NCBI RefSeq assembly: GCF_015752205.1
Contig: NZ_JADOVG010000019.1
Coordinates: 1 to 64,000 of the forward strand
DNA length: 64,000 nt
Direction: 5' to 3'
Source of the DNA: Polaromonas sp. CG_9.7
GTDB lineage: Bacteria > Pseudomonadota > Gammaproteobacteria > Burkholderiales > Burkholderiaceae_C
In this document: one piece after another, positions 32,033-42,620 of the stretch
Layout: each line of letters opens with the position of its first letter
Numbering within the stretch: position 1 is the first letter of the stretch
Translations under genes and position numbers: made by a program
Notes under the pieces: generated by a model
The model's database searches: none
What the model was told of the DNA's origin: nothing
What the model saw: only the letters and a program-made list of their open reading frames with translations

Positions 32033-33427
32033 TCAAACTAAATTCAATTTGGCGATGACTTTTTCTCGAACCATGAGTTCGACAACTGCATCAAGTGATG
32101 GTGTTTGCGGCGTTCCCAAAAGCAGGACGCGCACGGGCATGGCCAGTTGCGGCATTTTCAGGCCGGTGTCCAGCAGCACCTGCTTGATGACTGCGGCAAC
32201 CGCCGCCTTGTTCCATTCGCAAACCGCCAACGCATCGGACAGCTTGGCCAGCGCAGGCCGCACGGCGTCGGTGACATGCTTGCCGACGTCTTCGGCGCTC
32301 GCCTGCCCGCCGGTGATGAGCAGTTTGAGCCACGCGGCCAGTTCGACCAGCGTGCTGCATCGGTCCTTGAACAGCGCGCAGCCGCGCGCCAGCCATACTG
32401 CATCCAGACCCGTTACACCGTCAAGCGCCAGGAAAGGCGCTACCAGCCCCGCCAGTGTTTCATCGGCCATGGCCTTGAGGTGCTGGGCATTGACCCAGCG
32501 CAGCTTGGCCTCGTCGAACTGCGCGGCGCTCTTGCCAAGGTGGTCGAGGCTGAACCACTGCAAAAATTGCTCACGGCTGAAAATCTCGTCGTCGCCATGG
32601 CTCCAGCCCAGGCGCGCCAGGTAGTTCACCATCGCGTCTGGCAAATAACCCTCGGCGGCATATTGCGTCACCGGCTTGGCGCCGCTGCGCTTGCTCATCT
32701 TCTCGCCCTGCTCGTTCAACACGGTCGGCAGATGGGCATAAACCGGCACGTCCCGGCCAAGTGCGCGCAAGATGTTGATCTGGCGCGGCGTGTTGTTGAC
32801 ATGGTCGTCGCCGCGAATCACATGGGTGATGGCCATATCCATGTCATCGACGACGACGCAGAAGTTGTAGGTCGGCGTTCCGTCGGGCCGGGCAATCACC
32901 AGGTCGTCGAGTTCGTCATTGCTGATTTCGATGCGGCCCTTGACCTTGTCGTCCCAGACCACCGCGCCGCCCTGCGGATTCTTGAAGCGCAACACGGGCT
33001 GCACGCCTTCGGGAATGGACGGCAGCGTCTTGCCAGGCTCGGGCCGCCAGGTGCCGTCGTAGCGGGGTTTTTCTTTCGCCGCCATTTGTGCTTCGCGCAG
33101 CGCGTCCAGCTCGCCCATGCTCATGTAGCACGGGTAGACATGGCCTGCAACCACCATCTCGGCCAGCACCGCCTTGTAGCGGTCCATGCGCTGCATCTGG
33201 TAAAACGGGCCTTCGTCGTAGTCCAGGCCCAGCCAGCGCATGCCTTCGATGATCACATCGACAGCCGCCTGGCTGGAACGCTCCACGTCGGTGTCTTCAA
33301 TGCGCAGGATGAAATCGCCACCGGTGGCACGGGCGAAGGCCCACGGGTACAGGGCTGAGCGGATGTTGCCCAGGTGGATGAAGCCGGTGGGCGAAGGGGC
33401 GAAGCGGGTTCTTGTTTTGGATGTCAT
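32033..33427 (-). CDS. gltX: Glutamyl-tRNA synthetase
   Basis: This class I synthetase charges tRNA-Glu, two copies of which lie directly downstream. The 464-residue protein has the HIGH-type motif [16 protein letters not shown] near residue 11 and the KMSKR loop [13 protein letters not shown] near 241-253. Length and motifs fit the discriminating or near-canonical GltX of betaproteobacteria. It is leftward; its start overlaps the metZ stop by four bases, and the Ala-Glu-Asp tRNA cluster follows it. Confidence 0.97.
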   Translation of the reverse strand: MTSKTRTRFAPSPTGFIHLGNIRSALYPWAFARATGGDFILRIEDTDVERSSQAAVDVIIEGMRWLGLDYDEGPFYQMQRMDRYKAVLAEMVVAGHVYPCYMSMGELDALREAQMAAKEKPRYDGTWRPEPGKTLPSIPEGVQPVLRFKNPQGGAVVWDDKVKGRIEISNDELDDLVIARPDGTPTYNFCVVVDDMDMAITHVIRGDDHVNNTPRQINILRALGRDVPVYAHLPTVLNEQGEKMSKRSGAKPVTQYAAEGYLPDAMVNYLARLGWSHGDDEIFSREQFLQWFSLDHLGKSAAQFDEAKLRWVNAQHLKAMADETLAGLVAPFLALDGVTGLDAVWLARGCALFKDRCSTLVELAAWLKLLITGGQASAEDVGKHVTDAVRPALAKLSDALAVCEWNKAAVAAVIKQVLLDTGLKMPQLAMPVRVLLLGTPQTPSLDAVVELMVREKVIAKLNLV

Positions 33428-34638
33428 GCCAGAGTGTCCAGGCCGCGCGAGAGGTCGGCTTTCAGGTCGTCAATGTATTCAAGTCCCGCCGCAAAGCGGA
33501 TCAGGCTTTGCTTGATGCCGGCGGCCTGGCGCTGCGCTTCGGTGAGCCGGCCATGGGAGGTGGTGCCGGGGTGGGTGATGATGGACTTGGTGTCGCCCAG
33601 GTTGGTGGCAATGCTCACCACCTGCGTGCTGTTGATGACGTGAAAAGCATTGGCGCGCGCCGTTTCCGGGTCGCCGCCGCGCACGTCAAAGGACAGCACC
33701 GCGCCGCCCAGCCCACCCTGCTGGCGCATGGCCAGTTCGTGCTGGGGGTGCGAAACCAGGCCCGGGTAATGTACGCGCGTCACCGCCGGGTGCGTTTCCA
33801 GCCATTGCGCCATCGCCAGCGCCGTGGCACTTTGCGCCTGCATGCGGATGCGCAGCGTTTCCATGCCTTTCAGCACAACCCACGCATTGAACGGCGCCAG
33901 CACCATGCCGGCGGTGCGCACGATCGGGCCAAACACATCGACGATCAGCTTCGACGGTCCGCAGATCGCACCCGCCATGACGCGGCCCTGGCCGTCAAGG
34001 TACTTGGTGCCCGAATGGATGATCAGGTCGGCGCCCATTTCGGCGGGCCGCTGCAGCGCGGGCGAGCAAAAGCAGTTGTCCACCGCCAGCAACGCGCCAC
34101 CCGCATGCGCCACGTCGGCCAGCGCCCGGATGTCGCAGACTTCGGTCAGCGGATTGGTCGGGGTTTCGGCAAACAGCAGTTTGGTGTTCGGGCGCATGGC
34201 TGCCTGCCATTGCCCAATGTCGGTCTGCGAGACAAACGTGGTTTCAACGCCGAACTTGGCGAATTCCTTGCCGAACAGGTTCAGCGTCGAGCCGAACACC
34301 GACTGCGAACACACCACATGGTCCCCGGCCCGGAGCAGCCCCATGCCCATCATCAAAATGGCACCCATGCCGCTGGATGCGGCAATGGCCGCTTCGGTGC
34401 CTTCCAGCGCGGCCAGCCGCTGCTCAAAGGCAGCCACGGTTGGATTCGACGTGCGGGCGTAGGTAAAGCCTTCCTCGGTGCCGGCAAAGCGGCGTGCCGA
34501 GGTTTCAGCATCGGGCTGCACAAAGCCGCTGGTCAGGTACAGCGCTTCGGAATTCTCGCCATACTGGCTGCGTTCGACGCCGACACGCACGGCCAGCGTG
34601 TCAGGGTGCAGGTTTTCGGGCAGTGGTCGTTGGGTCAT
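33424..34638 (-). CDS. metZ: O-succinylhomoserine sulfhydrylase
   Basis: MetZ makes homocysteine from O-succinylhomoserine and sulfide with pyridoxal phosphate, the direct sulfhydrylation route to methionine. The ATG at 34638 ([20 protein letters not shown]) is preceded by AGGAAG in the purF end, giving 404 residues. Motifs are [21 protein letters not shown], the phosphate-binding SGMGAIL, and the Schiff-base lysine in [13 protein letters not shown]. It lies one base after the purF stop; purF-metZ adjacency is characteristic of beta- and gammaproteobacteria using this pathway. Confidence 0.95.
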   Translation of the reverse strand: MTQRPLPENLHPDTLAVRVGVERSQYGENSEALYLTSGFVQPDAETSARRFAGTEEGFTYARTSNPTVAAFEQRLAALEGTEAAIAASSGMGAILMMGMGLLRAGDHVVCSQSVFGSTLNLFGKEFAKFGVETTFVSQTDIGQWQAAMRPNTKLLFAETPTNPLTEVCDIRALADVAHAGGALLAVDNCFCSPALQRPAEMGADLIIHSGTKYLDGQGRVMAGAICGPSKLIVDVFGPIVRTAGMVLAPFNAWVVLKGMETLRIRMQAQSATALAMAQWLETHPAVTRVHYPGLVSHPQHELAMRQQGGLGGAVLSFDVRGGDPETARANAFHVINSTQVVSIATNLGDTKSIITHPGTTSHGRLTEAQRQAAGIKQSLIRFAAGLEYIDDLKADLSRGLDTLA

Positions 34639-34639
34639 T

Positions 34640-36169
34640 TCAAGCTTCCTGCGGATTGGGCAGCGCCAGACGCGAGACATCGACGTCGCCGTCTTCGCCA
34701 ATTTTTTCGGCGGTGTCGCCGCGCCCCGCATTCATAGCGGCAATGGTCTCGGCTGTCACGTCGCCGGTGACGTACACGCCGTCGAAGCAGGACGCATCAA
34801 AGCCGTCGAGTTCCGGATTCAACGAGCAGATGGCGCGCTTCATGCCTTCGACATCCTGGTAAATCAGGGCGTCGCAGCCAATCACCTGGCGGATTTCCTC
34901 GATGGTGCGGTCATGTGCGACCAGCTCGCCCGGCGTCGGCATGTCGATGCCATAGACGTTCGGGAAACGCACCGGCGGCGCGGCGCTGGCCAGGTACACC
35001 TTGCGCGCGCCGGCATCGCGTGCCATCTGCACGATTTCACGGCTGGTGGTGCCGCGAACGATGGAGTCATCGACCAGCAGCACGTTGCGGCCCTTGAATT
35101 CGCTGGCGATCACGTTGAGCTTCTGGCGCACCGATTTCTTGCGAACGCCCTGCCCCGGCATGATGAAGGTGCGGCCGACGTAGCGGTTCTTGACGAACCC
35201 TTCGCGGTAGGGAATGCCCAGAAGGTGCGCAAGTTGCGTGGCACTGGGGCGGCTGGACTCGGGAATCGGGATGATCACGTCGATCTCGTTCGGCGGCACT
35301 GTGGAAATCACACGCTTGGCCAGCGTCTCGCCCAGATTCAGGCGCGCCTGATAAACCGAAATGCCGTCAAGCACCGAGTCCGGGCGCGCCAAATACACAA
35401 ACTCGAAAATGCACGGCTTGAGTTGCGAATTTTCGGCGCACTGTTCGGCATGCACCTTGCCGTCCAGGTCCACGTACACGGCTTCGCCGGGCGCAATGTC
35501 GCGCTCGAACTGGTGCGCGGTACCTTCCAGCGCCACCGATTCGCTGGCCACCATGACGGTCTTGCCGTCTTCGTTCTGGCCATGACCGATGCACAGCGGG
35601 CGAATGCCGAACGGGTCGCGAAATGCCAGCAGGCCATGGCCGGCAATCAGCGCCACCACCGCATACGAGCCCTTGATGCGCTTGTGCACACCGCGCACGG
35701 CGGCAAATACGTCGGCCGGCGTCAGCGGCAGGCCACGGGTGGTTTTTTCCAGCTCATGCGCCAGCACATTGAGCAGTACTTCGGAGTCGCTGTCGGTGTT
35801 GATGTGGCGGTGGTCGGTGTTGAACAGCTCGGCCTTGAGCTCGGCTGCGTTGGTCAGGTTGCCGTTGTGCGACAAGACCAGGCCAAACGGCGCATTCACA
35901 TAAAAGGGCTGCGCTTCGTCTTCGCTGAAGGCATTGCCCGCCGTTGGATAGCGCACCTGGCCCAGCCCCACATTGCCTGGCAGCGCCCGCATGTTGCGGG
36001 TACGGAACACGTCCCTTACCATGCCCTTGGCCTTGTGCATGTAGAACTTGCGTCCCTGCTGGGTGACGATGCCGGCGGCATCCTGGCCCCGGTGCTGCAG
36101 CAGCAACAGTCCGTCGTAGATCAGCTGATTGACCGGCGCCTTGCTGACGATTCCAACTATTCCGCACAT
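34640..36169 (-). CDS. purF: Amidophosphoribosyltransferase
   Basis: PurF catalyses the first step of purine synthesis, glutamine plus PRPP to phosphoribosylamine. The 509-residue protein begins MCGIVGIVS, so the nucleophile Cys is exposed by removal of Met alone, as in the E. coli type without propeptide or Fe-S cysteines. The PRPP loop is NVLLVDDSIVRGTTSREIV (about 362-380). It lies between cvpA (54 bases upstream) and metZ, the standard cvpA-purF arrangement. Confidence 0.97.
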   Translation of the reverse strand: MCGIVGIVSKAPVNQLIYDGLLLLQHRGQDAAGIVTQQGRKFYMHKAKGMVRDVFRTRNMRALPGNVGLGQVRYPTAGNAFSEDEAQPFYVNAPFGLVLSHNGNLTNAAELKAELFNTDHRHINTDSDSEVLLNVLAHELEKTTRGLPLTPADVFAAVRGVHKRIKGSYAVVALIAGHGLLAFRDPFGIRPLCIGHGQNEDGKTVMVASESVALEGTAHQFERDIAPGEAVYVDLDGKVHAEQCAENSQLKPCIFEFVYLARPDSVLDGISVYQARLNLGETLAKRVISTVPPNEIDVIIPIPESSRPSATQLAHLLGIPYREGFVKNRYVGRTFIMPGQGVRKKSVRQKLNVIASEFKGRNVLLVDDSIVRGTTSREIVQMARDAGARKVYLASAAPPVRFPNVYGIDMPTPGELVAHDRTIEEIRQVIGCDALIYQDVEGMKRAICSLNPELDGFDASCFDGVYVTGDVTAETIAAMNAGRGDTAEKIGEDGDVDVSRLALPNPQEA

Positions 36170-36222
36170 GGTTTTTTACTCATGGTGTGTCGATTTCTCA
36201 ACGTAAAGACAAAACAAAAAAA

Positions 36223-36708
36223 TCAACCCAGATACCTGGCAAACGGCTCCGGCAACAATGGCTTCAGGCTGACAAGAGTCGCCGTCAGCGTTTGCGCGCC
36301 GATGGACTCCTGCCACCAGTCGCTCGACTTGAGCGCCGTCATGTCGATGACAACAGTGGCGGCCAGCAGCAAAATCATGCCGCGCAGGATGCCGAACGCC
36401 GCACCCAGCGTGCGGTCCACAGGCCGCAAGCCGATGGCGTCCACCAGCCGCTTCAACAAGGCGGCCAGCAAACCGGCGGCAAACAGCGCGGCGATGAACA
36501 CCAGCACGAAAGCCGCTGCATAACGCACCGGCTCGGTGACCGACTGCCAGGGAAGCAGCAGAGCCACCTGCGGCGCAAACCATTGCGCCACATAAAACGA
36601 AGCGGCCCAGCCCAGCACCGACAACACTTCATAAACCAGGCCGCGCCAGGCGCCCAGCAACAGTGAAAAAAACAAAACCCCTGCCAAAATCCAGTCAAGC
36701 GGCATCAC
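36223..36708 (-). CDS. cvpA: CvpA family membrane protein
   Basis: The 161-residue inner-membrane protein has four hydrophobic helices, beginning DWILAGVLFFSLLLGAWRG. CvpA is named for colicin V production in E. coli, and more recent work links it to envelope stress tolerance; its molecular role is unsettled. The second of two adjacent ATGs may be the true start. It is placed immediately upstream of purF in the classic order and 16 bases after the SPOR gene stop. Confidence 0.93.
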   Translation of the reverse strand: MMPLDWILAGVLFFSLLLGAWRGLVYEVLSVLGWAASFYVAQWFAPQVALLLPWQSVTEPVRYAAAFVLVFIAALFAAGLLAALLKRLVDAIGLRPVDRTLGAAFGILRGMILLLAATVVIDMTALKSSDWWQESIGAQTLTATLVSLKPLLPEPFARYLG

Positions 36709-36724
36709 AGTGCGGCCCGCTAGA

Positions 36725-37642
36725 CTAGAAACTCAGGACGGCAACCGGCAAATCAAGCGCCCTGATCTTGTTCACCGCCTTTTCAGCCTCCGCCTTGTTG
36801 GCAAACGGCCCGACGCGAACGCGGACACGCTTGCCCTCCTTGGTGTCGACCACTTGGGTGTAGGTGTTGAGGCCGGCTTTTTCCAGCTTGCGGCGTGTTT
36901 CCTCGGCCTTGGCGGCATCGGCAAAAGCACCCACCTGCACCACCATGCGGCCCTTGGTTTCGGCGGCAGCGGCCTTGTTTTCTTCGACAGTCGCCGGCTT
37001 GGTCGGTGCTTCCACCTTGGGGGGTTGTACAGCAGGCCTGGCGTTGAGCAACGCCAACGCCCGCGCGCCGTCATTGCTCAAAGGAGCCGGCTTGGCAGGC
37101 ACAGGTTCGGGCTTGACCGCTGGCTGGGCTTCCACTTTTTCGACGGGCTTGGGTTCAGGTTTGGGTTCAGGGCGTGACCTGACCTCCGGCCTGGCTTCAA
37201 CTATTGCCTCCTGCCGGGGTTCTGGCTTCACTTCTTTTTTAATAGCTGGAGAAGCAGGCTCGGCAAGCGGTACAGCCGGTTCTGATGGATAAATTTCTTC
37301 GGTAGGTGACAAGCTCGTGGCCGCCGTCACCGTTTGCGCTGCAGACGAAGTCGTCTTGGCTGGAGCCGGCGCGGTGGCCACTGCAGGCGCAGGCACGGGA
37401 ACCACCAGCGGCTTGACGTTATTTTTCCCTGGAATTTCAATCGGAATATCGACAGCCACCGGACGTGGCTGGGTTTCAAACAGCATTGGAAAGCCGATAA
37501 CGCCCAGCAGTACCAGCACCGATGCACCGATCAGCCGGTGCTTGGCACGCTTGCGCAGCACTTCGACGCTAAGCGCCTGGGTGGCTGAACCGACAGGAGG
37601 GGTTGGACTGGTGTCGCCCCGACGGAACTTGAAAAACGCCAT
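36725..37642 (-). CDS. SPOR-domain protein (DedD-like)
   Basis: This 305-residue bitopic protein has a short cytoplasmic N-terminus, one membrane helix (ASVLVLLGVIGFPMLF, about 41-56), a long Pro/Ala/Glu/Lys-rich periplasmic linker (about 85-220), and a C-terminal SPOR domain (about 225-305; MVVQVGAFADAAKAEETRRK and RVRVGPFANKAEAEKAVNKI). SPOR domains bind denuded septal peptidoglycan, so it is likely a cell-division protein. The linker repeats short KPEP/RPEP units. It sits between folC and cvpA as in many betaproteobacteria. Confidence 0.93.
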   Translation of the reverse strand: MAFFKFRRGDTSPTPPVGSATQALSVEVLRKRAKHRLIGASVLVLLGVIGFPMLFETQPRPVAVDIPIEIPGKNNVKPLVVPVPAPAVATAPAPAKTTSSAAQTVTAATSLSPTEEIYPSEPAVPLAEPASPAIKKEVKPEPRQEAIVEARPEVRSRPEPKPEPKPVEKVEAQPAVKPEPVPAKPAPLSNDGARALALLNARPAVQPPKVEAPTKPATVEENKAAAAETKGRMVVQVGAFADAAKAEETRRKLEKAGLNTYTQVVDTKEGKRVRVRVGPFANKAEAEKAVNKIRALDLPVAVLSF

Positions 37643-37711
37643 GGTGTGTTGAGAGTCCGTTGAAGGCCAGGTAGGGGTTGCAAACCGTTTGCGGTTCTGA
37701 CGCAGGCGGCT

Positions 37712-37740
37712 GAGCCGGTTAAGCCGGTTAAGCCGGTTTA
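37712..37740. repeat. 9-bp tandem repeat
   Basis: Three copies of AAGCCGGTT (first one TGAGCCGGTT) in the 105-base gap between the folC stop and the SPOR gene. Confidence 0.6.
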
Positions 37741-37747
37741 TTCGGCC

Positions 37748-39058
37748 TCAGGCCGACAAATGCGGCGCCGAAAGTCGCGGCACGCCGTTCTTTAGGATTC
37801 CGCCCACGGTGTAAAACGAGCCAAAAACCACAATTCTATCAGTCGGGTTTGCCGCCTTGACAACTGCTTGCAATGCCAAATCAGGGCTTTTGTAAGCAGC
37901 GGCTGTCACGTCCGGCCGGGTGTTGCCGGCCTGCCAGGCAAGGCGCAGCGCTTCGCCTGAGGCAGCCCGCGGCGTCGGCAGGTCGGTAAAATACCATTTA
38001 TCGATAAGCGGGCTGATGCGCGCCAGCATGGGGCCGACGTCCTTGTCGGCCATGGCGCCAAATACGGCATGCGTGCACGGATAAAACCCCATGGCGTCGA
38101 GGTTTTCGGTCAGCGCGGCCACCGAATGCGGGTTGTGCGCCACGTCGAGCACCAGCGTCGGCTGGCCGGGAATGATCTGGAATCTTCCCGGCAATTCGAC
38201 CAGCGACAGGCCATTGCGTACCGACTGCGCGGTGACCGGCAGACGGTCGCGCAAGGCGGTCAGCGCCGCCAGCACACCCGAGGCATTGACCAGCTGGTTG
38301 GCACCGCGCAGCGCTGGATAAGCCATACCGGCATAGCGGCGGCCGCGTCCGGCCCAGCTCCACTGGAGCTTGTCGCCGGAAAAATTGAAGTCGTGGCCAA
38401 AGCGCCATAAATCGGCGCCCAGGGCGGCAGCATGGTCGAGCACGCTTTGCGGCGGCACCGGGTCGCTGACAACGACCGGCCGGCCGGCGCGCATGATGCC
38501 GGCTTTCTCGAAGCCGATGGCTTCCCGCGTCGATCCGAGCAATTCCATGTGGTCCAGGTCGATGCTGGTGATGACGGCGCAGTCGGCGTCCAGGATGTTG
38601 ACGGCGTCGAGCCGGCCGCCCAGGCCCACTTCCAGGATCACCACGTCGAGCTTCGCATTGGCCAGCAGCTGCAGGATGGCCAGGGTGGTGAATTCAAAGT
38701 AGGTCAGCGATATTTCATTGCCATTTTGGCATCTTGCGCTTTCCACAAAAGCGAAGTTAGCTATTAAATCAGTAGCACTGACGATGTCGCCCCGCACCCG
38801 GCAACGCTCCTCGAAATGCACCAGATGCGGTGAGTTGTAGACGCCGGTCTTGTAGCCTGCCTCCATGAGGATGGCTTCCAGCATGGCGCAGGTCGAGCCC
38901 TTGCCGTTGGTACCCGCCACGGTGATGACCGGGCAGTCAAACTTCAGCCCCATGCGTTCTGCCACGGTCCGGACGCGGTCCAGGCCCATGTCGATGCTTG
39001 TGGGGTGCAGGCGCTCGCAATGCGCCAGCCAGTCGTCCAAAGTGGTGAGATTTTGCAT
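37748..39058 (-). CDS. folC: Dihydrofolate synthase/folylpolyglutamate synthase
   Basis: FolC adds glutamate to dihydropteroate and extends folate polyglutamate tails. It is a Mur-ligase fold protein with P-loop VITVAGTNGKGSTCAMLEAI near residues 44-63 and the second-domain ATP and Glu site LDVAHNPHS. The start is ambiguous: ATG 39058 (MQNLTTLDDWL, 436 residues) fits the family, with another ATG at 39070. Residues about 95-110 (ATDLIANFAFVESARC) derive from a palindromic element between conserved blocks. The accD gene usually upstream is absent here; proline iminopeptidase precedes it instead. Confidence 0.93.
   Translation of the reverse strand: MQNLTTLDDWLAHCERLHPTSIDMGLDRVRTVAERMGLKFDCPVITVAGTNGKGSTCAMLEAILMEAGYKTGVYNSPHLVHFEERCRVRGDIVSATDLIANFAFVESARCQNGNEISLTYFEFTTLAILQLLANAKLDVVILEVGLGGRLDAVNILDADCAVITSIDLDHMELLGSTREAIGFEKAGIMRAGRPVVVSDPVPPQSVLDHAAALGADLWRFGHDFNFSGDKLQWSWAGRGRRYAGMAYPALRGANQLVNASGVLAALTALRDRLPVTAQSVRNGLSLVELPGRFQIIPGQPTLVLDVAHNPHSVAALTENLDAMGFYPCTHAVFGAMADKDVGPMLARISPLIDKWYFTDLPTPRAASGEALRLAWQAGNTRPDVTAAAYKSPDLALQAVVKAANPTDRIVVFGSFYTVGGILKNGVPRLSAPHLSA
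38728..38776 (-). repeat. Dispersed palindromic element, copy 6 (inside folC)
   Basis: The core is GCTACTGATTTAATAGC and the tail ends AAGCGCAAGATGCC. It is sense with folC and in the same codon phase as copies 4, 9 and 10. Confidence 0.75.
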
Positions 39059-39107
39059 AGAGATTTGCATTGTCGCGCAAGGCGCAAGACCCGTGTCCGG
39101 AAGTGCT

Positions 39108-40220
<1,113 letters not shown>

Positions 40221-40253
40221 CTACTTCCTTATAAAAAACCTGAAAATGACAAA

Positions 40254-40598
40254 ATGACCATTCTCTACGGCATTCCAAACTGCGACACCGTCAAAAAGGC
40301 CCGCACCTGGCTTGCGGAACACGGCCAGGACCACAGCTTTCATGACTTCAAAAATCAGGGCGTTCCCCCGGATCAACTGACGCGGTGGGTAAACGCTGCT
40401 GGCTGGGAAAAGCTGCTCAACCGCAAGGGCACGACCTGGCGCAAGCTTGACGCGGCGACGCAGGCCACCGTGGTCGATGCGGCCAGCGCCCAGGCCGTAA
40501 TGCGCGCCAACCCGAGCGTGATCAAGCGGCCGGTGATGGACTGGGGTCCAGACATCACGGTCGGCTTTGATGCAGCCGACTGGTCCGGGCGGGTTTGA
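40254..40598 (+). CDS. ArsC/Spx-family reductase-like protein
   Basis: This 114-residue thioredoxin-fold protein starts MTILYGIPNCDTVKKARTWL. The single Cys in NCDTVKK is in the ArsC/Spx position, and KRPVMDWG corresponds to the conserved RP[VIL] arm. The group includes YffB-type proteins that use glutathione, and their physiological substrates are mostly unknown; it need not act on arsenate. It is transcribed divergently from pip. Confidence 0.88.
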   Translation: MTILYGIPNCDTVKKARTWLAEHGQDHSFHDFKNQGVPPDQLTRWVNAAGWEKLLNRKGTTWRKLDAATQATVVDAASAQAVMRANPSVIKRPVMDWGPDITVGFDAADWSGRV

Positions 40599-40762
40599 GC
40601 CGGTCGGGTCTCGCTCGATGGTCACCAGCTTTACAGAACAGCGACCGAACTTTGTGCCTTGAAACAGGTCATATTCATTAAAATCGGAGTTTCTGGAAAA
40701 TTGAAAACACAGCAGTTTCACAACGCGCGCGCGATTGGCAAGTTGGACAAAGAGGCCTGGCT

Positions 40763-41503
40763 ATGAAAAACATCTTCATCAAAACCTGCATGGGTTCAGT
40801 GGTGGCGACAGCCGCACTGGCGTCGGCGCCCGCATCGGCCATGGACATTTTGGCGCGAGTGATTTCCAGCACCCCGGTGGTCCAGCAAGTGGCCGTGCCG
40901 CGCCAGGTGTGCAACAACGAGGCCGTCTTGGTACAGCGACCCACTTCTGGTGCGGGCGCGCTGATGGGCGCCATCGCTGGCGGCGCGGCGGGCAATGCCA
41001 TCGGCAACGGCGGCGGCCGGGCAGCGGCCACCATGATCGGCCTGGTGGGTGGCGCCCTCCTCGGTGACCGCATTGAGGGCCCGAACAACCAATTGCAAAA
41101 CGTGCAGCAGTGCAGCACGCAGACGTTTTATGAGAACCGCGCCAGTTACTTCAACGTGGTGTACGAATACCAGGGCACGCAATACACCGCGCAAATGCCC
41201 AACGATCCGGGCTTGCATGTGCGGCTGAATGTCACGCCGGTCGGCGCCATTGAAGCCGCACCGCAACCTTTCCAGTCGCCGCAGCCAAGCTATTCCCCGC
41301 CGGTGCAGGTGCAGCAGGTTTACGTGCAACCTCAGCCGGTTTATGTGCAGCCGGTGGTCACCGCGCCGGTGTATTACTCTGGCTACCCGGCCTATTACGC
41401 CCCCCGTCCCTACTACGCGCCGTATTACCCGCCCATCGGCCTGTCGCTCAACTTTGGCTACAGCCGTGGCTTTGGCGGCGGGCATCGAGGCCACTGGCGC
41501 TGA
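40763..41503 (+). CDS. Glycine-zipper 2TM outer-membrane-like protein
   Basis: The 246-residue protein has a signal peptide (cleavage near ASA|MD, residue 27). A glycine zipper (GALMGAIAGGAAGNAIGNGG, about 75-94, then GLVGGALLGDRIEG) is of the type in Rickettsia 17-kDa antigen and SlyB-like envelope proteins. The C-terminal third is rich in Pro, Tyr, Gln and Val (VYVQPQPVYVQPVV) and ends Gly/His-rich. The role is unknown, probably structural in the envelope. A good terminator follows. Confidence 0.85.
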   Translation: MKNIFIKTCMGSVVATAALASAPASAMDILARVISSTPVVQQVAVPRQVCNNEAVLVQRPTSGAGALMGAIAGGAAGNAIGNGGGRAAATMIGLVGGALLGDRIEGPNNQLQNVQQCSTQTFYENRASYFNVVYEYQGTQYTAQMPNDPGLHVRLNVTPVGAIEAAPQPFQSPQPSYSPPVQVQQVYVQPQPVYVQPVVTAPVYYSGYPAYYAPRPYYAPYYPPIGLSLNFGYSRGFGGGHRGHWR

Positions 41504-41521
41504 ATCCTTCATACTGAAAAC

Positions 41522-41556
41522 AAAAAGGGACGCTCCAGTGAGCGTCCCTTTTTGTT
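41522..41556 (+). terminator. Rho-independent terminator
   Basis: AAAAAGGGACGCT and AGCGTCCCTTTTT form a 13-bp stem around a short loop, ending in a T-run, 19 bases after the glycine-zipper gene. Confidence 0.9.
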
Positions 41557-41600
41557 ATTTTCCACCCTGCGTTGCAGGCCCTGAGCCGGCCAGGTTTCAC

Positions 41601-42386
41601 CTATTCAGGCGTTTTGATCAATGCGCCCTTGAAGAGGACAGGACCGGTAGGCCCTGATCCGGGCGACACACCGCCCTTTGGCTCCAGCGTGATCGCCAAG
41701 ACCGGCGACTGGCGGATGTCGCTGTTGGCAGCGGTCAATTTCATCACCGCGTCGCCGCTCATCACACCCAGGGACTTGGGTGCCGCACCCGGGGGCAAGG
41801 CCCACAGTTCAAGTGACTTGTCAGCCTGTTCGCGGAAATCACCCACCCGCTTGAGCATCAATTTCTGGGTTTTGGGGTCAAACGTCACCAGAATCGAGGC
41901 ATTCGCCTTGTCGTCTGCCAGCACGGCGACGTATTCAATGGCCGAGGTGGCTGAAAGTTTGGCGCTGAGTTCCTGCACCTGACCGTTCAACTGCTTGGTG
42001 AAATTCACGCCAGTCACCACGGCCAACAGGGTCGCAAAGGCACCGGCTGCGGTAGCGCCGCGCCACAAGCCCAGACTGGACCACCAGCCGCCTCCGGCAG
42101 TCGCGGACACGGCAGGGGCACTTCGGGCCGCCTGCATGGTCTGGGCTTGTTTTTCTGCCTGGATAAAGTTTTCAATCCGTTTCCAGACCACTTGGCTGGG
42201 CGCCACTTCGGGCTGCAGTTCCACGACCGACACCAAACGGCTTTGCCAGATCAGCGCAGCCGCCCGCAGGGTTGCGTTGTCCCGTGCCAGGGTTTCAAAA
42301 CGGCGCCGCGCACCGCCGCGCAAAGTGCCCAGCGCATAGCTGGCGGCCAATTGTTCCATCAGGGATGGGTTTTTATGAATATTCAT
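41601..42386 (-). CDS. Anti-sigma factor (RskA family)
   Basis: The 261-residue protein has a cytoplasmic zinc-free anti-sigma N-terminus (about 1-95; LAASYALGTLRGGARRRFETLAR), one membrane helix (about 112-128, AAGAFATLLAVVTGVNF) and a periplasmic RskA C-terminal domain (ELWALPPGAAPKSLGVMSG). It is expected to hold the ECF sigma factor encoded upstream at the membrane until an envelope signal triggers proteolysis. The usual tight overlap with the sigma gene is broken by a 234-base repeat-filled gap. Confidence 0.9.
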   Translation of the reverse strand: MNIHKNPSLMEQLAASYALGTLRGGARRRFETLARDNATLRAAALIWQSRLVSVVELQPEVAPSQVVWKRIENFIQAEKQAQTMQAARSAPAVSATAGGGWWSSLGLWRGATAAGAFATLLAVVTGVNFTKQLNGQVQELSAKLSATSAIEYVAVLADDKANASILVTFDPKTQKLMLKRVGDFREQADKSLELWALPPGAAPKSLGVMSGDAVMKLTAANSDIRQSPVLAITLEPKGGVSPGSGPTGPVLFKGALIKTPE

Positions 42387-42455
42387 GAAACTGTTTCAAA
42401 AAATGAAGGCGCCCAACCGGCAGCCAAAGGCGCTTTAAACCAGTCAGGTCCGCAG

Positions 42456-42614
42456 AACTGGCTATGCCAGGCCGCAGGCGCAGCGAACCACACGCAGTGG
42501 GGAGCGTGGGGGTACGCCCACTCCAGCAGGGGCCGCGGAACTGGCTTTGCCAGGCCGCAGGCGCAGCGGCCCCCTCGGGGGGCAGCGAACCACACGCAGT
42601 GGGGAGCGTGGGGG
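42456..42614. repeat. GC-rich direct repeats between sigma and anti-sigma genes
   Basis: Two units are each present twice: a 29-mer starting AACTGGCTnTGCCAGG (42456 and 42539) and a 32-mer starting CAGCGAACCACACGCAGTGG (42481 and 42583), with a CCCCCTCGGGGGG hairpin between. This looks like a REP-type intergenic repeat of Comamonadaceae. Confidence 0.7.
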
Positions 42615-42620
42615 CAACAT

